Source of the DNA: Nitrospira sp. SB0677_bin_15
GTDB lineage: Bacteria > Nitrospirota > Nitrospiria > Nitrospirales > UBA8639
Reading direction: 5' to 3'
Length of the DNA: 51,607 bases
Assembly: GCA_009842645.1 (NCBI GenBank)
Contig: VYFB01000085.1
Coordinates: 1-51,607, forward strand
The notes beneath the pieces are model-generated. The model ran no database searches, was not told where the DNA came from, and worked only from the letters and a program-made list of their open reading frames with translations. Positions 1 to 6,938 of the stretch are shown one piece after another (positions within the stretch are counted from its first letter, which is position 1; each line of letters opens with the position of its first letter). The position numbers and the translations under genes are program-made.

Positions 1-11
1 GTCCTCGACGC

Positions 12-58
12 CTGTCCCCGACGTTTTTAATCGGGGATCTAATCGGGGATCAGAGATT
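12..58. repeat. Family A palindromic repeat (REP-like), doubled
   Basis: The stretch reads TCCCCGACGTTTTTAATCGG followed by a second partial copy (TAATCGGGGATCAGAG). The same motif recurs near 1954, 2027, 12395, 12494, 15118, 20238, 29724, 40572 and 42920. It lies just 3' of lipB on the minus strand and could form a hairpin behind that gene. Confidence 0.8.
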
Positions 59-769
59 CCTCCAGTTCAGTCCGAACACGTTCCCGAAACATCGCACGAT
101 CCGGTCGCGGACTTCGTTCGGCTCGACTTTCCCGCCCAGCACTTCGGCCATTGACGTGACGCGGCAGCCTTCAATGCCGCACGGCACGATCCCGGCATAC
201 GGCGCGAGATCGACCGTGACGTTCAACGCAAAGCCGTGCAAGGTCACGCCGCGAGTGATTTTCACTCCCATCGCCGCGATTTTCGCCAACGGCCCATCCG
301 GTTCGACGGGGTCCCGCACCCAAACCCCGACGAACTTGTCCACGCGCCGTCCTTTGATCCCCCAGTCCGACAACACACGAATGATCACCTCTTCCAACAT
401 GCGCATGTACGCCTTCGGGCCCGGACAAAAGTGTTTGAGTTTCACGATCGGGTACCCGACTACCTGCCCGGGTCCGTGGTAAGTCACGGACCCGCCGCGC
501 TCACTTGCAATTACCCGAAGACCGTGAACCCCGGAGCCTGCGCCTGCCCCATTCCAATGCGCGTTCTTGGCAGTCCGGCCGAGCGTCAGCACGGGCTCGT
601 GTTCGAGCAACACCAACGTATCCGGTCGAACGTCTGAAACCCGTTCTTCGTGAAGACGCCATTGGAGCCGGCGAGCCTCGTCATAGTCCGTAAGCGGAAG
701 CGAGAGTACCTCACCGGGAAGCTCTGAACGAAAACCGGGGCGCGGCGGCAACGAAGACAAAGGATCCAT
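50..769 (-). CDS. lipB: Octanoyltransferase LipB (lipoate biosynthesis)
   Basis: LipB moves an octanoyl group from acyl carrier protein to the lipoyl domains of 2-oxoacid dehydrogenases and the glycine cleavage H protein in the cytoplasm. The 239-residue protein shows the family motifs in order: RGGSVTYHGPGQ near residue 90, KIAAMGVKI (the conserved lysine) near 165, LHGFALNV, and PCGIEGCRVTSM, whose first cysteine corresponds to the acyl-thioester nucleophile. Length is normal for the family. The extended N-terminus (MDPLSSLPPRPG) makes the exact start uncertain. No lipA is in the window. The gene ends inside a family A repeat, which may act as its 3' hairpin. Confidence 0.96.
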   Translation of the reverse strand: MDPLSSLPPRPGFRSELPGEVLSLPLTDYDEARRLQWRLHEERVSDVRPDTLVLLEHEPVLTLGRTAKNAHWNGAGAGSGVHGLRVIASERGGSVTYHGPGQVVGYPIVKLKHFCPGPKAYMRMLEEVIIRVLSDWGIKGRRVDKFVGVWVRDPVEPDGPLAKIAAMGVKITRGVTLHGFALNVTVDLAPYAGIVPCGIEGCRVTSMAEVLGGKVEPNEVRDRIVRCFGNVFGLNWRNL

Positions 770-878
770 GAAGGAGCGATCTTACGCCTGCTCCACTGCG
801 GGACGCAAAACCTGAAAACGGATCCAAGGGATTTTCAAAAACAACAGCGGAATCGAGGTGATGAGCCGGAGGGGCTGA

Positions 879-904
879 CTGGGAGTAGACGGATCTACTC
901 CCAG
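879..904. terminator. Perfect 11-bp hairpin downstream of the histone-like gene
   Basis: CTGGGAGTAGA, a four-base loop CGGA, then TCTACTCCCAG. It lies about 25 bases 3' of the histone-like stop codon on the minus strand. There is no clear T-run after it, so it may be a processing or stability hairpin instead of a full intrinsic terminator. Confidence 0.45.
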
Positions 905-929
905 CAGTGTCGTTAAGCGGAGAGAAGGG

Positions 930-1091
930 TTACTTCTTCTTGGCGGGAGCTTTTTTCTTCGCAGCCTTCTTAGCCGGTGCCTTTTTCTTGGCAGCCTTCT
1001 TGGCGGGAGCTTTTTTCTTCGCAGCCTTCTTAGCTGGTGCCTTCTTCTTGGCAGCCTTCTTAGCCGGTGCCTTCTTCTTTGCTGTTGCCAA
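930..1091 (-). CDS. Histone H1-like Lys/Ala/Pro repeat protein
   Basis: A 53-residue basic protein made almost only of the 10-residue unit AKKKAPAKKA, about five copies, encoded by roughly 30-bp tandem DNA repeats. Such tails occur in bacterial histone H1-like nucleoid proteins and bind DNA through charge. The ORF track starts ten codons upstream, but that stretch contains the ribosome binding site AAGGAGGTGA. Five bases after it lies a TTG, giving a start of (M)ATAKKKAPAKK. There is no folded domain, so it is either a stand-alone basic peptide or a detached tail. It lies about 80 bases downstream of, and co-directional with, a HARE-HTH gene, so the two may form one chromatin-related transcript. 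Copy number of the unit is likely to vary between strains. Confidence 0.85.
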   Translation of the reverse strand: MATAKKKAPAKKAAKKKAPAKKAAKKKAPAKKAAKKKAPAKKAAKKKAPAKKK

Positions 1092-1169
1092 AAGTCTCAC
1101 CTCCTTCCAGCGTTGCGGCAATGATGATGAACGACTCTCTTGTTCATCGAGTCACGTGTCCCGGACTTG

Positions 1170-1700
1170 TCATCCGGAAGCGTTCACGGACTTTTCGGTT
1201 GACTCCACGTTAGCAAAGGTATTCGGTCCAACTTTTTTGAAACGGGGATCTCGTTTGAGTGAGGTCGCAATCGACGTCACCGGTGTTTTTCCCCTGATCT
1301 GCATCCCGCCCTCAAGGAGACGCTGACACAATTCTTTGGCATGCATGGGTCCTCGCGTTTCCCGGAAAATGATGAACGCGGCGTCCGGAACGCTCATCCC
1401 GACGTATTTGCTGCGCCCCAGAAGGATTTCCTTGGATTGATCCGTGACATTCGTGACCGGTAGTGGTGGGACGCCTGTTTCATCCGAAATGATTTGGCTG
1501 GAGAGACTGGCCAATTTCGCTTTGTCAGCTTCAACTCGATAGAGCGTCTTTGCCAACTCCAAGTATTTCTCAATGGTCGCAATTTCTTCATTGAGCCTCT
1601 CCCTTTTTTTCTTGAAGTCTTTGAGCTTGGTTTCATACGCAGTTATGCGCTGCTCCAAGCCGACAATAATATCCTTGAGTTCATCTTTGATTTCTTCCAT
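1170..1700 (-). CDS. HARE-HTH domain protein with N-terminal coiled coil
   Basis: The 176-residue protein has two parts. Residues 1-75 are a charged heptad-like helix (EEIKDELKDIIVGLEQRI...) typical of a coiled coil, probably for dimerisation. Residues about 95-170 match the HARE-HTH/HB1 winged-helix fold: SVPDAAFIIFRETRGPMHAKELCQRL, then SIATSLKRDPRFKKVGPNTF. This fold occurs in RNA polymerase delta, in restriction enzymes and in eukaryotic chromatin proteins, and binds DNA or RNA polymerase. It is followed by the histone-like gene on the same strand. Its 5' side is an AT-rich region that probably holds the promoter. The regulatory target cannot be read from the sequence. Confidence 0.75.
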   Translation of the reverse strand: MEEIKDELKDIIVGLEQRITAYETKLKDFKKKRERLNEEIATIEKYLELAKTLYRVEADKAKLASLSSQIISDETGVPPLPVTNVTDQSKEILLGRSKYVGMSVPDAAFIIFRETRGPMHAKELCQRLLEGGMQIRGKTPVTSIATSLKRDPRFKKVGPNTFANVESTEKSVNASG

Positions 1701-1902
1701 GTCAAAAGCATGCTTTATTTTTGCTTGCTTTTAACAAAAATTGAAAAGCAAGTCAATATGAAAATTTTTAATCAATTCAGCAATTTCAAACTTGATTGTC
1801 TTTACACTACAATCATTTGCTATCATGCAATATTTATAAGCCTATATTTGGTGTTTTTTATCATTTATCCACAAAATAGAGTGTCTCTGTTTTCTCCCCC
1901 AG
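1701..1902. other. AT-rich intergenic region upstream of the HARE-HTH gene
   Basis: This stretch is markedly more AT-rich than its surroundings and has no convincing ORF. It contains an imperfect palindrome (AAAAGCATGC and GCTTGCTTTT around an AT core) directly upstream of the HARE-HTH start, a plausible promoter or operator for that gene. No consensus -35/-10 pair could be assigned with confidence. Confidence 0.4.
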
Positions 1903-1940
1903 ATTGTCGGATTACGCCTTCGGCTAATCCGACCTACTCC
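1903..1940. repeat. Family D repeat (GTCGGATTACGC..TAATCCGACCTAC)
   Basis: ATTGTCGGATTACGCCTTCG followed by GCTAATCCGACCTAC forms a short inverted repeat. Related copies are at 32015-32081 and 41317-41404. Confidence 0.7.
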
Positions 1941-1953
1941 GGCCACCTCCCTT

Positions 1954-2061
1954 CGTCATTCCCGACATTTTTAATCGGGAATCCAGGGCAGCAAGATGAA
2001 TGACAACAGCGCCAACGCCGGCCCTTCGTCATTCCCGACATCTTTAATCGGGAATCCAGGG
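1954..2061. repeat. Two family A REP-like copies in tandem
   Basis: TCATTCCCGACATTTTTAAT CGGGAATCCAGG at about 1956-1987 and TCATTCCCGACATCTTTAAT CGGGAATCCAGG at about 2029-2060, separated by about 40 bases that include the inverted fragment GAATGACAACAG. They fill the 5' region of rlmN. Confidence 0.85.
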
Positions 2062-2165
2062 TCTTTGTTTCGTCTTTGCCTTTTAGCTGTTTTGAAGTTT
2101 GATGTGTTGTCGCGCATTTCCGGCCTGTGATAGGGTTTTTTCTCAATCCTGAACTCCGCCTTGCC

Positions 2166-3239
2166 ATGACCATGCCCACCCCGACCAATCTCGTTGCGCT
2201 CGATTTTGCGCACGTGGCCTCCCTGGTGGAACGACTGGGTTGGCCCGCCTACCGAACACGGCAAATCCTTCAGTGGATCTACCAGCACCGTATTCACGAG
2301 ATCGCCGGGATGAGCAATCTTTCACTTATGGACCGGAAGACGCTGGGACGAGAAGCGGTTCTTGAGCGGTTGGCGTCGCCCACGCCGTTCCAAAGCACCG
2401 ATGGGACCAGGAAATTCCTGTTTTCCCTGAAAGACGGGCTCCCGGTGGAGAGTGTGCTGATCCCCGACGGGGAACGGTTGACTCAATGCGTGTCAACGCA
2501 GGTCGGATGCACCTTGGATTGCGGTTTTTGCGTGACGGGACAAATGGGACTCAAACGAAATCTGAAGGCGCATGAAATCGTCGATCAGGTTTTGACGGCC
2601 CAGGATCAACTCCGGCCCGGCGACCGGATCTCGTCCCTGGTGTTCATGGGCATGGGCGAACCGCTGGCGAATTTTGATGAACTGTCGGAAGCCCTCGCCC
2701 GGCTGACCGATACCGAATGGGGTGCGGGCTTTCCCAAACGACGCATCACGATTTCAACGGCGGGGTTTTCGCCACGGTTTCCCGACGTCGCCCGGCTCGG
2801 TGTAAACCTGGCCGTGTCGTTGAACGCCACCACGTCTGAACAGCGCGACCGGCTCATGCCGATGATGAATCGTTTACACCCCCTACCCGACCTTCTCGAT
2901 GCATGCCGCGCGTATCCCATTCCGGCGAACCGGCATTTGACGTTTGAATACGTGTTGTTACAAGGAGAGAACGATTCCGCTGCCGACGCCGTCCGCTTGA
3001 GCCGGCTGCTTCACGGCATTCGGTGCAAAATCAATCTCATTCCGTTCAATGAATTTCCGGATAGTCCGTTCCGCCGGCCGGCGGACCCCGTCATTGCGGC
3101 GTTCCAGACGATCCTCCGGCAAAAGGGCCACGACGTGTTCGTCAGACAGAATCGCGGGCGTGACGTCCTGGGCGCCTGCGGGCAACTTGGAACCCTGCCC
3201 GCGCGAACAGGACCCGCGCCCCTTTCAGTAGGAACCTGA
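2166..3239 (+). CDS. rlmN: Dual-specificity 23S rRNA/tRNA adenine-C2 methyltransferase RlmN
   Basis: RlmN is a radical SAM enzyme that methylates C2 of A2503 in 23S rRNA and A37 in some tRNAs. From the ATG at 2166 it has 357 residues, normal for the family. The radical SAM cluster motif CTLDCGFC (CxxxCxxC) is near residue 115. MGMGEPLANFDEL follows, as does the SAM-binding ISTAGFSPRF region. The C-terminal NRGRDVLGACGQL holds the cysteine that takes part in methyl transfer. The ORF track extends 13 codons upstream, but those residues do not look like the family N-terminus. No Shine-Dalgarno is evident; ATG at 2172 is an alternative start. The stop overlaps the larE start (TGATG), indicating translational coupling. 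Confidence 0.95.
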   Translation: MTMPTPTNLVALDFAHVASLVERLGWPAYRTRQILQWIYQHRIHEIAGMSNLSLMDRKTLGREAVLERLASPTPFQSTDGTRKFLFSLKDGLPVESVLIPDGERLTQCVSTQVGCTLDCGFCVTGQMGLKRNLKAHEIVDQVLTAQDQLRPGDRISSLVFMGMGEPLANFDELSEALARLTDTEWGAGFPKRRITISTAGFSPRFPDVARLGVNLAVSLNATTSEQRDRLMPMMNRLHPLPDLLDACRAYPIPANRHLTFEYVLLQGENDSAADAVRLSRLLHGIRCKINLIPFNEFPDSPFRRPADPVIAAFQTILRQKGHDVFVRQNRGRDVLGACGQLGTLPARTGPAPLSVGT

Positions 3240-4066
3240 TGCAGGACCTGCACCTGCTACCCATTTCCCGCGACCTGCGGAGCAAGACCGCGAACCTGTA
3301 TGACTTCTTTCAACGGTTGGACGGTGTCCTGGTCGCATTTTCCGGTGGCGTGGACAGTACACTGGTGCTCAAAATCGCCGCGGACGTGTTAGGCGATCAA
3401 GCGATTGCCGTGACTGCTGCGTCGCCGACTCTGCCGCGCGAGGAGTTGGACGCCGTTCATCAATTGAGTGACGAAATCGGCGCGCGGCTGATCGTGGCTT
3501 CGACGAATCAACTGGATCTCGAGGCATTCGTTCGAAACGACTCGATGCGCTGCTATCATTGCAAAACCGATTTGTACCGGCTGTTGGCCCCCGTCCAACA
3601 GGATACGGGCATTGCCACCATCGTCGACGGCGCCCACGTGGACGACCTGGGCGATGACCGCCCGGGGATTCAAGCGGCCCGGGAGTTCGGGGTCCGTAGC
3701 CCGCTGGTCGAAACCGGGTTTGGCAAAACCGACGTGCGTACCCTGGCCAAAAGCCTGGGCCTCTCCAACTGGGACAAACCCGCAGCCGCGTGCCTGTCCT
3801 CCCGGATTCCGCGAGGCACGAGGATTACCCAACAGAAATTACTGCGCGTAGAACAAGCCGAACGGCTGTTGAAGGAAGAAGGGTTCAGACATGTGCGCGT
3901 GCGCGATCATGAAGGCATCGCGCGCATCGAAGTGGATCGCCACGAACTTCCAAACATGCTCGATCCCGTCAGGCGCGACCGCATCACCCGGGGCCTGAAA
4001 GCCCTCGGATTTCAGTTCGTCACGTTGGACTTGGAAGGCTACCGCCTGGGAGGAAGTGTTTCTTAG
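3239..4066 (+). CDS. larE: LarE-like ATP-dependent sulfur transferase (PP-loop)
   Basis: LarE supplies the sulfur atoms of the nickel-pincer nucleotide cofactor of lactate racemase-type enzymes. This 275-residue protein has the adenylating PP-loop SGGVDST at residues 35-41 and the family motif KPAAACLSSRIPRG. Three conserved-looking cysteines are present: Cys105 and Cys108 in RCYHCKTDLY, and Cys185 in the ACLSSR motif. In the family, Cys185 corresponds to the position used as sacrificial sulfur donor, while a CxxC plus this cysteine is associated with variants that hold a 4Fe-4S cluster. I infer the cluster-type mechanism. No larB, larC or larA lies in the window, so the client enzyme is unknown. 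It overlaps rlmN by one base. Confidence 0.88.
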   Translation: MQDLHLLPISRDLRSKTANLYDFFQRLDGVLVAFSGGVDSTLVLKIAADVLGDQAIAVTAASPTLPREELDAVHQLSDEIGARLIVASTNQLDLEAFVRNDSMRCYHCKTDLYRLLAPVQQDTGIATIVDGAHVDDLGDDRPGIQAAREFGVRSPLVETGFGKTDVRTLAKSLGLSNWDKPAAACLSSRIPRGTRITQQKLLRVEQAERLLKEEGFRHVRVRDHEGIARIEVDRHELPNMLDPVRRDRITRGLKALGFQFVTLDLEGYRLGGSVS

Positions 4067-4096
4067 TTGTAGCCGCGGCACTTATGCCGTCGTCTT

Positions 4097-4381
4097 CTAG
4101 TTTCTGGAAGACTCGAAGCTGATTCTGAGCCGAGTGCCGGTAGCCTGTGCCACTTTTCCCAATGTTCTGGTGGAGGGGTGGATGCGCCCGCCCTCAAGCC
4201 GGGCCACAACGGACTGCGTGGTTCTCATGCGCTTCGCCAGTTGGGCTTGGGTGAGCCCTGCAGCCAAGCGAGCCTCAATCAGGGAGCGGGCCAAATCGAA
4301 CTCGGGTTTAAGCTCATCAAAAGCCGTCCGATAGTCCGAATCCCGGATCCATTTCTTATGCAAATCGACGACTTTGCTCAT
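4097..4381 (-). CDS. higA: XRE-family antitoxin (HigA-like)
   Basis: A 94-residue protein with a Cro/C1 helix-turn-helix at about residues 35-90 (AGLTQAQLAKRMRTTQSVVARLEGG). The N-terminal 30 residues probably contact the toxin. It is the second gene of a toxin-first pair: its ATG overlaps the toxin stop (ATGA), the order typical of higBA modules. Expected role: neutralise the HigB-like RNase and repress the shared promoter upstream of the toxin gene. Confidence 0.88.
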   Translation of the reverse strand: MSKVVDLHKKWIRDSDYRTAFDELKPEFDLARSLIEARLAAGLTQAQLAKRMRTTQSVVARLEGGRIHPSTRTLGKVAQATGTRLRISFESSRN

Positions 4382-4704
4382 TTCAGCACCTCTCTAGCGC
4401 GTTGCAGCGCCAAGTGAATCTCTTGCCGGGGCGTCTTACGAGTCTTCTTGACAAAGACCCGCACGACCACAACCCGTCTATCTCGGACGGCGACATACAG
4501 TGCTCGCGATATTCCGTCTCTGCCATGCATTCGCATCTCCCAGATCGGGCCGGTCAAATGCTTCACATACGATGCGTCGACATGCTCAAGCCCGAACTGT
4601 GCGATCAAGTCACAGATACGTACGAACCGTGCCCGCATATCGCCGGGTAGATCGTCCAGCTCTTTATCCACGGTTGCATTCAAGGTTTCTACGGTCCAAT
4701 TCAT
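4378..4704 (-). CDS. higB: HigB-like RelE/ParE-superfamily toxin (Gp49-like)
   Basis: A 108-residue protein from the ATG that gives MNWTVETLNA; the ORF track adds 13 upstream codons that do not fit the family. The core GPIWEMRMHGRDGISRALYV followed by VVVVRVFVKKTRKTP is the Gp49/DUF891 branch of the RelE fold. Members act as ribosome-dependent or free mRNA interferases. The last bases overlap the higA start codon, so the pair is translationally coupled. The module marks the left edge of a minus-strand accessory block. Confidence 0.87.
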   Translation of the reverse strand: MNWTVETLNATVDKELDDLPGDMRARFVRICDLIAQFGLEHVDASYVKHLTGPIWEMRMHGRDGISRALYVAVRDRRVVVVRVFVKKTRKTPRQEIHLALQRAREVLK

Positions 4705-5040
4705 GCAGATCAAGGATATAGCATAGTTGATATGTTCATGCAAAGTCGATCTTTTGCACGAAACCGTCCGGCATGATCAGAAACACCCCAATCCACCGAG
4801 CCGTCTCGGTGAAAGGCTATAGAACGTGGAGCGATATCACCGAAAAAGCTTGATGTCATTTCTGTATGTGTTCACTGATTCGCTAACAATTCCCACGGAA
4901 GAACGAGCAAGCAGAACAACCTTCACCGTTCTCGCCGCCACTTGCATCAGACAGTTAAGGTCATTGGCAGCTTTCGGTTTAGCCGAAAACCCGGCTCTGT
5001 ATAGTCAGCAGCGAAGGGAGGTATGTTTAATCAAAAGATA
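4705..5040. other. Intergenic, no supported gene
   Basis: Between higB and the Hsp90-like gene. The plus-strand ORF at 4826-5044 has no recognisable family and no ribosome binding site. The region is the 5' flank of higBA and must hold its promoter, but I cannot assign boxes with confidence. Confidence 0.5.
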
Positions 5041-6648
5041 TTAATGCTGGTTACGTGTCTGATGATCGATATGGAGAATATCGCATCTCACTCCGAATCG
5101 TTTCTTTTCACTCTGCTCCGGCATGAAACTTGCCTGTATGGCTGGCGGAATCGGGATAAAAATGCGATTTTTCATGACGATGGTACAAGAGATGACCGTC
5201 CTCCCACCGGACTGATCGCTAATCAGATTGCGTGTTTGCAGATCATAATACAAGCCGAATTCTCCTGAGTGAGGCTGAAAGATAAACAGGACTTTTTGAC
5301 CGCCCCAGACGACCGATGTGCTGTGAGGTTGGAGAAAAAAGTCTCCATGTTCATCACGGATACTATCGGTTATAGCCAGAAAGCATCTGTAATTTTTGAG
5401 AGGCGGCTCGTCGTCCCCAATCGTAAGTAACTTCTTCTCGGTCTTTATGTCAAGCCGCTGGATTGGCGGCATCGGACCATACTCCAAGCCGTTTTGTTGT
5501 TCGGTTGCAGACTGGTTGTCAACGACATCGCGCATCGCGCCAGCGTTAGCAGTATCAACAACTTGATAGCTCCGTGTTACGACTTTGTTAGAGCGGTCCG
5601 CTGCCTGTTGGAAACTTAGCTTACCGCTCATATAGTCCTTCCAAAGAGATAGATGAAGCGAAACAAACTCGTCAACTCGCGTAACGATCTTTTGCAGGAG
5701 TTGCATGCTCTCAGTCGTCAACGCTTCCCGGCCTGCGGTCGGCTGGAGGAACAAGAAATCAGCAATGCCGCCAAAATCATACACCGACGCAACACTTGTA
5801 GTTGCGAGACCAAAGCCACTACGAAAAGTCCGAAGGTTGCCAGTGCTTTGGCGCAACACCATGCGGCCATCGAATGTTTGGGAACCGGATTGCATATTGC
5901 GCAAAGCAATTCGAACCTCACCGTTTAGTGCGCCCGTGAGATCTACATCTGCCTTGAAACCGCCGCCCAGATCGACGCCCTCTTCCAATACGGACCATGT
6001 TTTGGTCAGCGCTGGCACTGACTCTTCGATAGATTGGCCACTGACCTTCTGGTCATTCACATAGACAGCTATAGGCAGGAAAGCAACGAACTGCGAAATA
6101 TAGGTTTGCGCTTTGGCAACATTGACGATGTTATCCTGTTGCATGATCGCCCTGACAGTCGTGCCGGTTCTTCCCGTCGGTAACTTCTTCTCGAACCTGA
6201 TGCAGTCTTCAGTGACGGATAGTGTTGACCTATAAGCCACACAGGCCGTCCGCTCATTCGTGTGAACACTTTCAGTTTCAACATGCAACTCCTCGGCCAT
6301 GCCGAAATTGGCCATAGCCCCAATGCCAAAGGTGCCGACGACACCAGCCGCACGTGCAGCTTCGGTGTTCTTACTACTGGAACCGGCGCGCCAAAAGTGA
6401 TTGCGCAAATCCTCCCGTGACATACCAATGCCGTTATCGGCAACGCATATGCACCGAGGTTCGATGGTGACATCGATACGAGCATCGAAATTTTGCCCTT
6501 CATGTTGGCGCTGTAATATCGCATCAAAAGAGTTCTGGACGTTCTCCCGTAGCAAGGCGAAAGGTGTTGGATAAATCTGAGCCGCAAGCACTTCAATCAC
6601 GCGGCTAATTTCGACAGCGAACGGAATCCTTTCCCAAGCCTCACTCAT
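5041..6648 (-). CDS. Hsp90-like GHKL ATPase, third ORF of the metallophosphoesterase operon
   Basis: A 535-residue protein with an N-terminal GHKL ATP-binding domain. The N-box ENVQNSFDA is at residues 35-43, where Glu35 is the likely general base and Asn39 the Mg ligand. DNGIGM is at 71-76 and GTFGIGAMANFG at 105-116, with TTVRA closing the fold further on. Beyond about residue 200 it resembles the middle part of HtpG-like proteins only weakly, and it lacks a clear HtpG C-terminal dimer domain, so it is not the housekeeping chaperone. Its ATG overlaps the preceding small ORF by four bases. Hsp90-like ATPases recur in predicted bacterial conflict systems. A defence role here is inferred from the island context. 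Confidence 0.8.
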   Translation of the reverse strand: MSEAWERIPFAVEISRVIEVLAAQIYPTPFALLRENVQNSFDAILQRQHEGQNFDARIDVTIEPRCICVADNGIGMSREDLRNHFWRAGSSSKNTEAARAAGVVGTFGIGAMANFGMAEELHVETESVHTNERTACVAYRSTLSVTEDCIRFEKKLPTGRTGTTVRAIMQQDNIVNVAKAQTYISQFVAFLPIAVYVNDQKVSGQSIEESVPALTKTWSVLEEGVDLGGGFKADVDLTGALNGEVRIALRNMQSGSQTFDGRMVLRQSTGNLRTFRSGFGLATTSVASVYDFGGIADFLFLQPTAGREALTTESMQLLQKIVTRVDEFVSLHLSLWKDYMSGKLSFQQAADRSNKVVTRSYQVVDTANAGAMRDVVDNQSATEQQNGLEYGPMPPIQRLDIKTEKKLLTIGDDEPPLKNYRCFLAITDSIRDEHGDFFLQPHSTSVVWGGQKVLFIFQPHSGEFGLYYDLQTRNLISDQSGGRTVISCTIVMKNRIFIPIPPAIQASFMPEQSEKKRFGVRCDILHIDHQTRNQH

Positions 6649-6938
6649 CGTCTCATGGCCTCTTGTGTGCTCGCCCTAGTACGAAGTTCCACTTCCAACG
6701 ACTTGGGAAACTTCAATGGCAGAGAAAAACGATTCAGGGCATCAATGGCTCCGCCGAAATCATCCAACTGGGAAAACGCATTGAACCGCTGCACTAGCTC
6801 ACTAATCGTCGCCGGTGGGTCCGTTACTTTCAAGATGCCGTCCCAATACTGTACCTCGGTTGCAGCCTTCAGATAAAGCTCGCGCTCATAGCTACCAGAA
6901 GGAAGGTCTAGTGCGCCAAGGAGAGTGATAGCTTCCAT
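6645..6938 (-). CDS. Small ORF, probably the C-terminal part of the metallophosphoesterase protein in another frame
   Basis: A 97-residue ORF (MEAITLLGALDLPSG...) with no recognised domain; it looks mostly helical. It begins immediately after a run of nine G bases (minus strand) in which the upstream metallophosphoesterase ORF passes into a short out-of-frame tail. Adding one G would join the two reading frames as ...AARGGGAPMEAITLL..., giving one protein of about 500 residues. Alternatively the G-run acts as a Shine-Dalgarno for this ATG and it is a separate subunit. Its stop overlaps the start of the Hsp90-like gene (ATGA). Confidence 0.6.
   Translation of the reverse strand: MEAITLLGALDLPSGSYERELYLKAATEVQYWDGILKVTDPPATISELVQRFNAFSQLDDFGGAIDALNRFSLPLKFPKSLEVELRTRASTQEAMRR

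Noticed and set aside
907-1326. Plus-strand ORF of 139 residues rich in AGAFFLAAFL
   Set aside because: It is the antisense of the Lys/Ala repeat gene; the hydrophobic repeat is an artefact of reading the tandem DNA backwards.
4826-5044. Plus-strand ORF of 72 residues between higB and the Hsp90-like gene
   Set aside because: No ribosome binding site, no family resemblance, and it overlaps the end of a well-supported gene.
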